Shown: positions 1-8,603 of the stretch, in pieces
Numbering within the stretch: the stretch's first letter is position 1
How the letters are laid out: every line of letters starts with the position of its first letter
From: Luminiphilus sp.
Lineage (GTDB): Bacteria > Pseudomonadota > Gammaproteobacteria > Pseudomonadales > Halieaceae
Length of the DNA stretch: 23,054 nt
Assembly: GCA_029251065.1 (NCBI GenBank)
Contig: JAQXEB010000179.1
Span: forward strand, 1 to 23,054
Direction of reading: 5' to 3'
The notes under the pieces: generated by a model
The model's input: the letters and a program-made list of their open reading frames with translations, nothing else
The model's database searches: none
Told to the model about the DNA's origin: nothing
Translations under genes and position numbers: made by a program

Positions 1-1720
1 CTTGCGATAAAACAGGCGAGGTCAGACTGGTTCGCCTAGCGTGCGCTTCGGTCTCCTCAAACAAGTTCGCCTCTCCGCCCAAGTCCACTTCAAGCGACAT
101 GACAATCGCTTCACGTAACGGGTCGATCGGCGGGTTTGTGACTTGCGCAAATTTTTGTCTGAAATAATCATAAAGCGCACGTTCGCGCGACGAAAGAACG
201 GCCATGGGCGTATCGTCTCCCATAGAACCGACAGCCTCGTTACCGGACTGGGCAAGGGGCTTAAGGACCTGGTCCCGCTCTTCAAGGCTGACCTGAAACA
301 TTTTTTGATAAACGTCGAGCTCTTGACCCTCGATCGGTGCCGTAACCGCCGTGTCATACGACGCCTCAATATGCCGCGCGTTATCGCGAAGCCACTGCTT
401 GTAGGGCTTGCTGGTCTTTAACTGAGCGTCGATGTCTTTCGTGTGAAGTACTTCTCCGCTAGTCGTGTCAATGACAAGAATTTGACCCGGCCCCACTCGA
501 CCTTTTGCAACAACGGTCTCAGGTTCGTAGTGGTATGTCCCGACTTCGGAGGCCAAGGTTATAAAGCCATCGGTCGTCGTGACCCACCGCGCCGGCCGAA
601 GCCCATTTCGATCCAACACGCAACACGCATAGCGTCCATCGGTCAGTACCACGCCGGCGGGCCCATCCCAGGGCTCCATGTGCATCGCGTGGTATTGGTA
701 AAATGCTTTGAGGTCTGGGTCGATGTCTTCGATATTTTGCCAGGCAGGCGGTATCAGCATCCGAAGTGCCTTTGGCAAATCAACCCCGCCAGTGACCAGC
801 ATTTCAAGCATATTGTCCAGACTTGACGAGTCAGACCCCGACTCATTAACCAATGGCGTCACACTGTGTAAGTCAGGCAGTAATCTTGATTGGAGCTTAG
901 GTGTTCGAGCCTTGGACCAGTTTCGGTTTCCCTCGATGGTATTGATCTCGCCGTTGTGGGCGAGCATTCTAAACGGCTGCGCTAACGGCCATTTTGGAAG
1001 TGTGTTTGTCGAAAACCGTTGGTGGAAAACACAAATTGCGGTTTCTAAGGCATCGTCGCCAAGGTCTGGATAAAAGTACTCAAGATCCGCGGGCATGACC
1101 AAGCCCTTATAGGAGATAACGCGATCTGAAAGGCTGCAAATATAGAAATCCGCATCGTCCGCCATCGCGATCTCGACCCGACGCCTGACCATAAATAACC
1201 TTGCCGCGACTTCCTCGTGACTCGCGTTGTCCGTCTCGAGAAAAACCTGCTCGATTTGGGGCAGCTGCTCTAGAGCGATCTCGCCACAAATATCGGGCTG
1301 CGTCGGAACAACTCGCCACGTAGCAACCGTGAAGTCAAATTCTTGCGCTGCCTTGTCAAACGCCTTGCGCACCTGATCTTGAGCCGCAAGTTCGCGGGAC
1401 ATGAAGACCATACCGACAGCAAAGGTCGTTTTAAGTTCGCGACCAAGAAGCGTACTCGCACATGACCGCATAAACGCGGTGGGCATCTGCAGGAGCAAAC
1501 CGCACCCGTCTCCGGTTTTACCATCTGCCGCAATACCGCCGCGGTGCGTCATACAGGTCAGCGACTCAATTGCAGTCTGTAATAGCTTATGACTCGCCAC
1601 ACCCTGCTGGTGAGCGATCATGCCAAAACCACAGTTGTCCCGAAACTCTTCGGGATTGTATAAGCCGCGCACTGGTTCTACTGCGCCAACGGCCGTCTTC
1701 ACGATGCCTGATGACTTCAT
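1..1720 (-). CDS. gltB: Glutamate synthase (NADPH) large subunit, N-terminal part, cut by window edge
   Basis: Makes glutamate from glutamine and 2-oxoglutarate together with GltD, in the cytoplasm. The frame is open from 1720 to the left edge, giving 573 codons with no stop or frameshift. The class II glutaminase domain is plain: DNCGFG with the catalytic Cys at residue 30, then THRGGI, GDGCGLLLQ, FHQRFSTNT, AHNGEINT, GSDSSSLDNMLE, MEPWDGPAG and DRNGLRPAR. The central domain begins with GSMGDDTPMAVLSS and FAQVTNPPIDPLRE. In the family a propeptide is removed to expose the Cys; here it would be 29 residues. The ATG at 1720 is the only ATG between an upstream in-frame stop and the conserved region, but it has no good Shine-Dalgarno. 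The FMN and Fe-S parts lie outside the window. gltD would be expected beyond the left edge. Confidence 0.95.
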   Translation of the reverse strand, partial: MKSSGIVKTAVGAVEPVRGLYNPEEFRDNCGFGMIAHQQGVASHKLLQTAIESLTCMTHRGGIAADGKTGDGCGLLLQMPTAFMRSCASTLLGRELKTTFAVGMVFMSRELAAQDQVRKAFDKAAQEFDFTVATWRVVPTQPDICGEIALEQLPQIEQVFLETDNASHEEVAARLFMVRRRVEIAMADDADFYICSLSDRVISYKGLVMPADLEYFYPDLGDDALETAICVFHQRFSTNTLPKWPLAQPFRMLAHNGEINTIEGNRNWSKARTPKLQSRLLPDLHSVTPLVNESGSDSSSLDNMLEMLVTGGVDLPKALRMLIPPAWQNIEDIDPDLKAFYQYHAMHMEPWDGPAGVVLTDGRYACCVLDRNGLRPARWVTTTDGFITLASEVGTYHYEPETVVAKGRVGPGQILVIDTTSGEVLHTKDIDAQLKTSKPYKQWLRDNARHIEASYDTAVTAPIEGQELDVYQKMFQVSLEERDQVLKPLAQSGNEAVGSMGDDTPMAVLSSRERALYDYFRQKFAQVTNPPIDPLREAIVMSLEVDLGGEANLFEETEAHARRTSLTSPVLSQ

Positions 1721-1857
1721 CTTTGAACTTGCTCGTTTGATAACACCGGTGGCTGTGCATCCAAGGGACGCTCAACCAAAAAGGCCGGAAAGTTTACACC
1801 TCTGGGGACACTTCTACAATTTGACCACGTCAATAAAACGATACCGCAACGGCTAGC
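1721..1857. other. aroB-gltB intergenic gap
   Basis: This stretch of 137 bases lies downstream of aroB and upstream of gltB, both on the minus strand. It must hold the gltB leader and perhaps its promoter. I see no convincing promoter hexamer pair and no strong terminator for aroB, only a weak CCG-ttg-CGG hairpin at its aroB end. No coding sequence is supported. In Pseudomonas a damX-like SPOR gene sits here; there is no room for it. Confidence 0.6.
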
Positions 1858-2949
1858 TTACAAACTTGCTGCGATTTCGGACTCATCTACGTCGGCGGTG
1901 ACACAAGCCCCACCGAGCCCGTCGAGCAAAACGAATCGAATTTTGCCGGACTGCACTTTCTTGTCGCCCTGCATCGCACGCATAAAATCATCAAGCCCCA
2001 TTTCCGGGGGAGGCGCGGTAGGCAGGTCAAATGTCTCCAGAAAGCGCACGAGACCCTCAAGCACCTGAACATCGATCTGACCTCGAGCAACGGAAATACG
2101 TGTTGCGATGACCATCCCGACAGCAACTGCTTCACCGTGGAGCCACTGACCGAAGCCCAACTCCCGTTCAATCGCGTGTCCGAATGTATGTCCAAAATTG
2201 AGTACTGCACGGACCCCACCCTCCCGCTCATCTTGATTCACAATGTCGGCCTTAATTTCACAACAGCGTGAAATCACTTCACTGATCGTCGCCTGATCGC
2301 GGCGCTTGAGTGCGTCCACACTTTCCAGCAACCGATGGAAAAAATGAGCATCAGCGATGAGTCCGTATTTCACGACCTCTGCAAGACCCGCGGCGAACTC
2401 TCGCTCCGACAGTGTGTTCAGCGTCATCGTGTCAATAATCACCCCAATAGGCTGGTGAAATGCACCGATAAGGTTTTTACCCATGGGGTGATTGATCGCA
2501 GTCTTCCCACCCACAGACGAGTCAACTTGCGCCAACAATGTCGTGGGAATTTGGATAAAATCCGCACCTCGCAAAAAAGCGGCTGCGGCAAAACCAGTGA
2601 TGTCACCAACGACACCGCCGCCCAAGGCAATAAAAACACAGCTCCGCTCCTGCTGATCTTCAAGCGCTGCGGTCACGATTGTACCAAACGATTCAAGCGT
2701 CTTATGAGACTCGCCATCGGGCAGTAGGACACGCGTTACTTTTCGTTGATCGCCCAGCGACTCAAGCACCAGTGCCTCATAGAGCGGACCGACTGTTTCG
2801 TTCGTCACCAAGCAGACGCCTCGGTCTCCAAGCAACTTGGGGAGTATCGCACCCTGTTCAAGCGTGCCTCGTCCGATATAAATGGGGTACTGCCGATCAG
2901 TTGACGTCGCTGGAAGTCGGACCTCAACCCTCGGTGCATTTTGACTCAT
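1858..2949 (-). CDS. aroB: 3-dehydroquinate synthase
   Basis: Second step of the shikimate pathway: it converts DAHP to 3-dehydroquinate using NAD+ and a divalent metal, in the cytoplasm. At 363 residues it has the usual length (about 360). The NAD-binding glycine stretch GGGVVGD is at about 110-116, followed by FIQIPTTLLAQVDSSVGGKTA, NHPMGKNLIG and FHQP. The expected metal ligands are visible as Glu191 (LAEVVKYG), His254 (NFGHTFGHAIE) and His271 (LHGEAVAVGM). The start ATG overlaps the aroK stop by four bases (ATGA), so the two genes are probably translationally coupled. It is the last gene of the pilM-aroB run before a 137-base gap. Confidence 0.97.
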   Translation of the reverse strand: MSQNAPRVEVRLPATSTDRQYPIYIGRGTLEQGAILPKLLGDRGVCLVTNETVGPLYEALVLESLGDQRKVTRVLLPDGESHKTLESFGTIVTAALEDQQERSCVFIALGGGVVGDITGFAAAAFLRGADFIQIPTTLLAQVDSSVGGKTAINHPMGKNLIGAFHQPIGVIIDTMTLNTLSEREFAAGLAEVVKYGLIADAHFFHRLLESVDALKRRDQATISEVISRCCEIKADIVNQDEREGGVRAVLNFGHTFGHAIERELGFGQWLHGEAVAVGMVIATRISVARGQIDVQVLEGLVRFLETFDLPTAPPPEMGLDDFMRAMQGDKKVQSGKIRFVLLDGLGGACVTADVDESEIAASL

Positions 2950-3476
2950 CGTGGAAGATCCTCATTCGACGCCAATGCCACTACTTTTTCCGCGATCACC
3001 CCGGCTAATTTCTTCGGCGAACCGCCGCTCGAAGCGACGGTGATATCTGCAATCTCGGCATAAAAAGGGGCCCTTTGCGCCATGAGCTTCTGCAATACCT
3101 GCCGCGTGTCTTTTCCTGCCAATAGGGGACGTTTCTTGTTGCCGCTCGTGCGATCGACAAGGGCCGATAAAGACGCCGTCAGATAAACCACCGTACTGTC
3201 TTTTGACAGCATCTCTCGATTTTCTGGTCGCAGAACAACGCCGCCGCCTGTGGCAACAACAATATTATCCTGTGACGCAAAGTCACGTACCACCTGCGTT
3301 TCGCGGTCGCGAAATCCGACCTCTCCCTCGACATCAAAAATCCAGGGAATATCAGCACCCGCGCGCGCCTCAATGACCTCGTCGAGGTCGTAGAAAGCAG
3401 CGTCCAAGGTAGACGCTAAGTGCCTACCCACAGTGGACTTTCCAGCCCCCGGTGGGCCGACTAGAAAAACGCGCAT
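2946..3476 (-). CDS. aroK: Shikimate kinase
   Basis: Phosphorylates shikimate to shikimate 3-phosphate with ATP, in the cytoplasm. It has 176 residues, typical for the family. The Walker A loop GPPGAGKST is at residues 7-15. Expected shikimate-contact residues are seen at Asp32 (DLDEVIE), Arg56 (GFRDRE) and Gly77-79 (ATGGGVV). The lid carries KKRPLLAGKD near residue 118. A GGGGA Shine-Dalgarno lies five bases before the ATG. The gene follows pilQ after 29 bases and overlaps aroB by four, the common pilQ-aroK-aroB arrangement of pseudomonads and relatives. It could be aroL instead, but the neighbours favour aroK. Confidence 0.96.
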   Translation of the reverse strand: MRVFLVGPPGAGKSTVGRHLASTLDAAFYDLDEVIEARAGADIPWIFDVEGEVGFRDRETQVVRDFASQDNIVVATGGGVVLRPENREMLSKDSTVVYLTASLSALVDRTSGNKKRPLLAGKDTRQVLQKLMAQRAPFYAEIADITVASSGGSPKKLAGVIAEKVVALASNEDLPR

Positions 3477-3505
3477 GTTTGTCCCCAGTTAACGTCGTCC
3501 TAAGC

Positions 3506-5644
3506 TTAATCCAGTAAGACATCAGAGAGTATGCGCGGTGTAATAAAGATCAAGGTTTCGACCTTTTTATTTGTGCTTACCGTGCTCCGGAACATAGCCC
3601 CAACGCCCGGCATATCACCAAGAAAAGGTACCTTTTGAATCTGAGTCGTTTCCTCGTTCTTGAAAACGCCTCCCAGGACGACGGTTTCACCATTGCCCAC
3701 GAGCACTTGTGTTGTCAATTTTGTGGTGTCGATTGAGGGTATAACCCCGCCGCCAGCGGTTGGTACAAGCTCACCCACTGAATCTTGGTTCACAACCAGA
3801 TCCAATAAAATACGGTCATCAGGCGTAATGTTGGGGGTCACATCCAACTTCAATAATGCTTCCTTAAACTGTGTCTGAGTGCCGCCAGACGCTGCGCCCT
3901 CTTGATAGGGAATTTCAGTGCCTGACGATATCGACGCCTGCTGTTTATCACCGGTAATAATCTTCGGCTGAGACACCACTTCGCCCTCTCCTGCCGCCTC
4001 AAGTGCCGCTAACTCAGCGGAGAGGAAGAGATCGTCCGATGTAAATCCAATGGCAAAACCGCTGGTCGCACTTGCAAGCCCCAAATCCACGAGCGGTGCT
4101 GCGGAATACGGCAAACCTGTGCCACCACCCGCACTTTGATTGAGTGAAGCGGCCGCGCCCATGGAGGATGCAATCGACAGCTGCTTACGCCCATCGGGGC
4201 CTAAAAAACTACCATCTCTCGTGTACTCACCACCCCATTTGACACCCAACTGCTCGTCCAAGTTGGAGGATGCAATAACGATTCTGGCTTCGATCATGAC
4301 CTGACGGATGGGGACGTCAACCTTGTCTATTAATGCACGTATTTCATCCAGTTTGGCGGACGTATCCGTCACAATAATCGCGTTGGTCCGATCGTCGACG
4401 ACAACCGATCCGCGCTCTGACACCAACGAGCCGCCCTGCTCAGAGCCCGCTTCAAATAGGGTCACCACTTCGGCAGCCTTTGCATATCGAATCTGAATAA
4501 ATTCGGATTTAAGCGGTGCCAATTCGGAAAACTGCTTATTAGTCTCAATTTCTTGACGCTCGCGCTCGGCGATTTCGGCCGCGGGTGCAATCATCAACAC
4601 ATTTCCAACTTGGCGACTGTCGAGGCCCTTCGTTTTTAAAACCAGCTCCATGGCCTGATCCCAAGGAACGTTTTGCAATCTCAAGGTGATATCACCCGAC
4701 ACTGTATCGGAGGCGACCAAATTGAGGTCAGTGAAATCAGCGATGAGCTGCAATACTGCTCGCACCTCGATGTTTTGAAAATTGAGTGATATTCGGTCAC
4801 CCACGTAACTGAATTCACTCAGACGTTGATCGCGCTCAGACTCAGAAAGAGGCTTCACGCTAACAACATACTGATCATCCTGTTGGTAGGCTAAATAGTC
4901 GAAATAATCCCCTGCCTGAAGGACAATACGCGTGCCCCTACCTGACGGCTCGACCTCAATTTGTGAAACCGGTGTTGCAAAATCAGTCACGTCATACCGT
5001 CGACTCAGGGATTCGGACACATCCGTGTCCATCAGCTCAAGGGTAATCCGGCTTCCCTCACTGAAGACATTCACATCAATATTGCTGTTACTGAGCGACA
5101 AAATAAGTTGCCCTTCGTCGTCTCCTGAGCGCCTAAACTCCAGATCTCTGATCGATGACTGACCACTGGACGCCGTATCACCTGAGCTGGACACCCCTCC
5201 ACCCGGCATGGCGGACATCGAATATGACCCAGCCGCCGAACCCTCAATCTCGAGAACGAAGCGTCCGTCTAAAACCGCAGTATTAAACGAGCCCAGGTTC
5301 GTCATATTGACAATCATTCGACTGCGATCACCCGCCTCCAGAACGACCACGCTCGAGGCATTGCCGTCGGGCAGTGCATAGCGCCGCTGCGGCAGCCGAT
5401 TTTGTGTCTCGGGAAAATCGATAACAATCCGCGCCGGATCTTCAATCGTGTAGCTCGAATAATCGATCACTTCGCCGTCGCCGAAGTCCAGCGAAATTGA
5501 CAACTGACCGTCCGGCAAAGCATCAAAGTTGATATCAGTAATTTCTTGGTTGGCCCTCACTTCAAGAGACGCCAAAAGCACAGCCGCAGGTATTGCGGCC
5601 GTGAGCCCCAAACGAAGAAGCCTTGTTATGGATGTTCTGCTCAC
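3506..5644 (-). CDS. pilQ: Type IV pilus secretin PilQ
   Basis: Forms the outer-membrane channel through which type IV pili leave the cell. With the GTG start at 5644 the protein has 712 residues. It begins with a signal peptide (positive SRTSITRLLR, hydrophobic core, likely cleavage after VRA at 31). Two AMIN-like peptidoglycan-binding regions follow (about 32-125 and 165-270), then secretin N0/N1 domains (ISLNFQNIEVRAVLQLIADFT; IQIRYAKAAEVVTLF) and the secretin core ending near ITPRIL. The frame runs on to an ATG at 5665, but GTG has GAGGAA six bases upstream and gives a cleaner signal peptide, so I prefer it. It starts 17 bases after the pilP stop and is followed by aroK after 29 bases. 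Confidence 0.95.
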   Translation of the reverse strand: MSRTSITRLLRLGLTAAIPAAVLLASLEVRANQEITDINFDALPDGQLSISLDFGDGEVIDYSSYTIEDPARIVIDFPETQNRLPQRRYALPDGNASSVVVLEAGDRSRMIVNMTNLGSFNTAVLDGRFVLEIEGSAAGSYSMSAMPGGGVSSSGDTASSGQSSIRDLEFRRSGDDEGQLILSLSNSNIDVNVFSEGSRITLELMDTDVSESLSRRYDVTDFATPVSQIEVEPSGRGTRIVLQAGDYFDYLAYQQDDQYVVSVKPLSESERDQRLSEFSYVGDRISLNFQNIEVRAVLQLIADFTDLNLVASDTVSGDITLRLQNVPWDQAMELVLKTKGLDSRQVGNVLMIAPAAEIAERERQEIETNKQFSELAPLKSEFIQIRYAKAAEVVTLFEAGSEQGGSLVSERGSVVVDDRTNAIIVTDTSAKLDEIRALIDKVDVPIRQVMIEARIVIASSNLDEQLGVKWGGEYTRDGSFLGPDGRKQLSIASSMGAAASLNQSAGGGTGLPYSAAPLVDLGLASATSGFAIGFTSDDLFLSAELAALEAAGEGEVVSQPKIITGDKQQASISSGTEIPYQEGAASGGTQTQFKEALLKLDVTPNITPDDRILLDLVVNQDSVGELVPTAGGGVIPSIDTTKLTTQVLVGNGETVVLGGVFKNEETTQIQKVPFLGDMPGVGAMFRSTVSTNKKVETLIFITPRILSDVLLD

Positions 5645-5650
5645 AATTAG

Positions 5651-5656
5651 TTCCTC
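5651..5656 (-). promoter_or_regulatory. Ribosome binding site that decides the pilQ start
   Basis: On the minus strand GAGGAA lies six bases upstream of the GTG at 5644. It sits inside the longer frame that opens at ATG 5665, which argues that GTG is the real start of pilQ. Confidence 0.65.
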
Positions 5657-5661
5657 TAGCG

Positions 5662-6204
5662 TCATCGCGTCCCAAGCTCCAAAGTTCTTGGTCGCTCGAC
5701 CCAGCCCTCAGTCGTTCCGTCCGTCACAATTTCCATAATGGCCACGTAGCCTTCTCCTACATCGACCACTTTTCCATGATCCAGGCCTACGTAGTTCCCT
5801 TCTCTGACTCGGTGTATGCCGCCACTGGGATCGCGGAGGAGCGCCCACTCGGTACCCTGGCGCTCCAAACGACCTACGAGCGCCAGCGCACCAAGGTCAA
5901 ATTTCTCTAAAAACTCTTGGGCGCGCGTCGGGTCAGGCGCCACAGTGGAACGCAGCCTCAGCGACGTAAGCTCGACGACCTCTATGGGAAGATCAAAGGG
6001 CGATCGCATTCCCGCCGCGGAATAGGCAAAAGCCTCATACGCTGTAAATGTTGGAATCGGCTCGATAAGGCCACCTGGGCGCTCAGCCTTATCTTTCACA
6101 AACACTTCTAAATCAGCCACATCGGACGAGCCACAACCGACGGTGAGCAGTGCCAACAATAAGGCCACACCCCTTAACAATGTGGCTCTCGTATTACTCG
6201 GCAT
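5662..6204 (-). CDS. pilP: Type IV pilus assembly lipoprotein PilP
   Basis: Lipoprotein of the type IV pilus alignment complex. It joins the PilN/PilO heterodimer to the PilQ secretin across the periplasm. It has 180 residues from the ATG at 6204. The lipoprotein signal is MPSNTRATLLRG, then a hydrophobic stretch and lipobox LTVGC with Cys24. Family-typical pieces are RSPFDLP, and GRLERQGTEWALLRDPSG followed by HRVREGNYVGLDHG. The open frame extends upstream to 6273, but that would put 23 extra residues before the lipoprotein signal and overlap pilO heavily. ATG 6204 has AGGA upstream and overlaps the pilO end by only 11 bases. Confidence 0.93.
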   Translation of the reverse strand: MPSNTRATLLRGVALLLALLTVGCGSSDVADLEVFVKDKAERPGGLIEPIPTFTAYEAFAYSAAGMRSPFDLPIEVVELTSLRLRSTVAPDPTRAQEFLEKFDLGALALVGRLERQGTEWALLRDPSGGIHRVREGNYVGLDHGKVVDVGEGYVAIMEIVTDGTTEGWVERPRTLELGTR

Positions 6205-6814
6205 CCGCTTCGTCCTTGTACCGATAGGTTTTTGCCACAAGATCCATTCGCAGGTTCGTGCTCTCGTCGCCATCCATCACAATCTCAAAATCGTGTAACG
6301 TCACAATTCGAGGAAGCCCGGCCATACCTGACACAAAAGCACCTAGATCGTGGTACGACCCATTCGCAGTGATTGATATTGGCAGCTCAACATAAAACTC
6401 TTCCAACACCTCATCCAATAGATCAATCGACTCGATACGAAGGCCATTGAGCTCGCCTTTTGCAGAGACATCCTCAAGCAGACCCGGCACCTCGGTATCC
6501 GAGGGCAGCTGACTGACAAGGGCACCAAAGCTGTCTCGCATCTCAACCAACTGGGCTTTGTACGCCTCGAGATTGTCAGCTTCGAAGGACTTTCGCTCAA
6601 ATTGTCGACGCAAATCCAGCTCCTCGACCTCCGAGGCCTGCAAACGCTCCGACAAGGCGGCGACATGATAGTAGTAACCACCCAAGACTAAGAGTAAAAA
6701 GAGCAACACCACCAGGGCCGCCCGTGCTGCGGCAGGCCACGAACCAACATTTTCAAGGTCCAAATTTGCCAGATCAATCTCATTGAGTTCCTTTAATGGA
6801 TCCAACCAGCTCAT
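6194..6814 (-). CDS. pilO: Type IV pilus inner-membrane protein PilO
   Basis: Inner-membrane partner of PilN in the type IV pilus alignment complex. It has 206 residues: a short cytoplasmic N-terminus (MSWLDPLKELNEIDLANLDL), one membrane helix at about 29-48, a charged coiled-coil-like stretch at about 54-85, and a periplasmic ferredoxin-like domain with LPSDTEVPGLLEDVS, a conserved PilO-type segment. The ATG overlaps the pilN stop by four bases, suggesting coupled translation and matched amounts of the two partners. Length and layout are normal for the family. Confidence 0.94.
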   Translation of the reverse strand: MSWLDPLKELNEIDLANLDLENVGSWPAAARAALVVLLFLLLVLGGYYYHVAALSERLQASEVEELDLRRQFERKSFEADNLEAYKAQLVEMRDSFGALVSQLPSDTEVPGLLEDVSAKGELNGLRIESIDLLDEVLEEFYVELPISITANGSYHDLGAFVSGMAGLPRIVTLHDFEIVMDGDESTNLRMDLVAKTYRYKDEADAE

Positions 6815-7377
6815 CGCCCCAGCTCCTCCGCCGCATTCGGCAGTCGAATCCGCACTGACAGACTAAAACTCATGGCCGACTCACCAAGTTCATCAGCCGC
6901 AGCCACTCTGTCCAACGACGGATTGGCCAGCCAATCCGAGGCATCTAAGCGCCTCATTAAACTGGACACCCGATTATTTGACTCCGCGGTACCCTCGATA
7001 AGAACTGTACTCCCTGAGGCACTCAGGCTGCTGTAAAAGACACCGTCAGGGAGGGTCCTGACCAATTCATCCAGCACCCTTACGATAATAGGTCGGTTGC
7101 CTTGCAGCTCTTGAATAACCCGCATTCGCTCCAGTAAAAGTTGTCGCTGAGACCTGAGGTCACGAATTTCCGCAACCTTTGCATCGACGCTTGCAATATT
7201 TTCAGCGAGAAAGCGATTGCGCGCGTTTTGTGAGTCAATTTGCATATCTAAGACGCGGTCAGAGACAACCAAAAGCAAAACCGCGAGTGCCGCTGACAAG
7301 CCCAGCGACGAATAAAATGTTCGCTGTCGCTCAGCTCTTAGCTCTTCGCGCCAGGGCAGTAGGTTAATATTGGCCAT
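6811..7377 (-). CDS. pilN: Type IV pilus inner-membrane protein PilN
   Basis: Bitopic inner-membrane protein of the type IV pilus alignment complex. It has 188 residues. The extreme N-terminus is ANINLLPWREELR; the conserved INLLPWR motif is the segment known to dock into PilM. One membrane helix follows at about 24-42, then a coiled coil (about 45-85) and a periplasmic domain. The start codon shares one base with the pilM stop (TAATG), and the stop overlaps the pilO start by four bases. No anomaly seen. Confidence 0.95.
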   Translation of the reverse strand: MANINLLPWREELRAERQRTFYSSLGLSAALAVLLLVVSDRVLDMQIDSQNARNRFLAENIASVDAKVAEIRDLRSQRQLLLERMRVIQELQGNRPIIVRVLDELVRTLPDGVFYSSLSASGSTVLIEGTAESNNRVSSLMRRLDASDWLANPSLDRVAAADELGESAMSFSLSVRIRLPNAAEELGR

Positions 7378-8441
7378 TAGTCGAGCGCCCTCAATGCAAG
7401 CCCTGCTGCAACCATCATTGCGGGCGCATCGCCGCTTAACGCAACGGCATTGACGCGCGGAGAAATCGACATATTAGTAAACGGATTGGCGATGGTTGTG
7501 GGAATAGCCAGTCGGCTTTCAACCAGCGCCAGCAAACCATCAGTCGACGCCACACCTCCTGCCAAGAAAATATGGTCAACCGAATTAAAGCTGCTCGATG
7601 AGTAAAAAAACTGCAGCGATCGCCCGATCTGCTGCACCACAGCTTCCTTAAAGGGCATCAGCACTTCTTCTTCATAGCCGTCGGGCAACCCACCCTGCTT
7701 TTTAGCCAGGCCGGCTTCTCGCAGTGGCAGGCTGTAACGCCTCATGATTTCGTCGGTCAGCTGCTTACCTCCAAAATTTTGCTCGCGCGTGTAAGCATTG
7801 CTCCCCTGATTAAGCACCGACAAGGTGGTCATTGTCGCGCCAACATCAACCACCGCCACTGTCGCCGCGGGATCCACACCCGCTAACGGCCTGATCAGCT
7901 CGTACGCGCGCTCCATGGCGTAGGCCTCAACGTCGACTACCTTTGGCGTCAGACCGGCAATCTCGAGTGCTTCAACGCGCGAATTAATGGTTTCCCGTCG
8001 ACACGCCGCCAACAGAACATCGACCTGGTCGTCTCTGCCGGCAGTCGAGCCTTGAACCTCAAAATCAAGAGCGACTTCTTCAAGGGGGTAGGGAATGTAT
8101 TGATCAGCCTCGAGCGCAATCTGGGTCTCTAGCTCTTCGTCCGTTAGACCTGCTGGCATGGCGATCGTTTTATTAATCACCGATGACCCTGAAACCGCTG
8201 TAATCACTTCGGTCGCGCGCGATCGACTCTGATGCATCACGCTTTTAATAGCTGTCGCTACTTCACCGACGTTATTAATGTTTTTTTCAAAGACGGCGCC
8301 TTTAGGGACTGAGGCGACCGAATACGCTTCGACACGGTAGCCCCCGTTGGCCGATGAGAGTTCCAACAGCTTTACCGTTGTTGAGCTGATATCAATACCA
8401 ACCCTAGATCCCTGTCTGTTCTTCGACAACGCACTAAACAC
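7377..8441 (-). CDS. pilM: Type IV pilus cytoplasmic actin-like protein PilM
   Basis: Cytoplasmic, ATP-binding, FtsA/actin-like protein that binds the N-terminal tail of PilN. The first gene of pilMNOPQ. From the GTG at 8441 it has 354 residues, the usual PilM length, and starts MFSALSKNRQGSRVGIDISS. Nucleotide-binding motifs include GIDISSTTVKLLELS near the N-terminus, VAVVDVGATMTTLSV in the middle and HIFLAGGVASTDG near the C-terminus. The frame is open to a TTG at 8471, but a GGAGG lies inside that extension and GGGGAAG sits nine bases before the GTG, so the shorter form is preferred. Confidence 0.94.
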   Translation of the reverse strand: MFSALSKNRQGSRVGIDISSTTVKLLELSSANGGYRVEAYSVASVPKGAVFEKNINNVGEVATAIKSVMHQSRSRATEVITAVSGSSVINKTIAMPAGLTDEELETQIALEADQYIPYPLEEVALDFEVQGSTAGRDDQVDVLLAACRRETINSRVEALEIAGLTPKVVDVEAYAMERAYELIRPLAGVDPAATVAVVDVGATMTTLSVLNQGSNAYTREQNFGGKQLTDEIMRRYSLPLREAGLAKKQGGLPDGYEEEVLMPFKEAVVQQIGRSLQFFYSSSSFNSVDHIFLAGGVASTDGLLALVESRLAIPTTIANPFTNMSISPRVNAVALSGDAPAMMVAAGLALRALD

Positions 8442-8450
8442 AGATATCAA

Positions 8451-8457
8451 CTTCCCC
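8451..8457 (-). promoter_or_regulatory. Ribosome binding site that decides the pilM start
   Basis: GGGGAAG on the minus strand lies nine bases before the GTG at 8441. It supports a start there rather than at the TTG at 8471. Confidence 0.5.
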
Positions 8458-8480
8458 GTGTACCTCCACAAGCGCAGCCG

Positions 8481-8509
8481 TCATTCGTCAATAAAATGAC
8501 AGCACCACA
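8481..8509 (-). promoter_or_regulatory. Possible sigma70-type promoter for the pilM operon
   Basis: Read on the minus strand, TTGCAA (8504-8509) and TTTTAT (8481-8486) are separated by 17 bases, each matching four of six consensus positions. It lies about 40 bases upstream of the preferred pilM start, in the divergent region shared with mrcA. This is a weak match by eye; no transcription start is known. Confidence 0.3.
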
Positions 8510-8576
8510 GTGATTGCAACACAGGTTGGGCTAAAGTGCGAATTCGGAGGTAGTATGTTGCCCTCCAGAATGACGA

Positions 8577-8587
8577 TTGCGTCGCAA
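8577..8587. repeat. Short inverted repeat upstream of mrcA
   Basis: TTGCG-T-CGCAA is a perfect 11-base palindrome around one central base, 28 bases before the mrcA start. It could be an operator half-pair, but five-base arms also arise by chance. Confidence 0.25.
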
Positions 8588-8603
8588 ATTTACACAATAG
8601 GCC

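Noticed and set aside
443..1073. Plus-strand frames of about 120 residues
   Set aside because: They lie opposite the conserved GltB glutaminase domain and resemble no protein.
1..1720. Several short frames on both strands where gltB lies, suggesting a broken gene or several small genes
   Set aside because: Translation of the minus strand from 1720 gives an uninterrupted GltB with all motifs; the short frames are shadows.
1840..1860. Weak CCG-ttg-CGG hairpin as an aroB terminator
   Set aside because: The stem is only three G-C pairs plus a wobble, with a short, interrupted T stretch.
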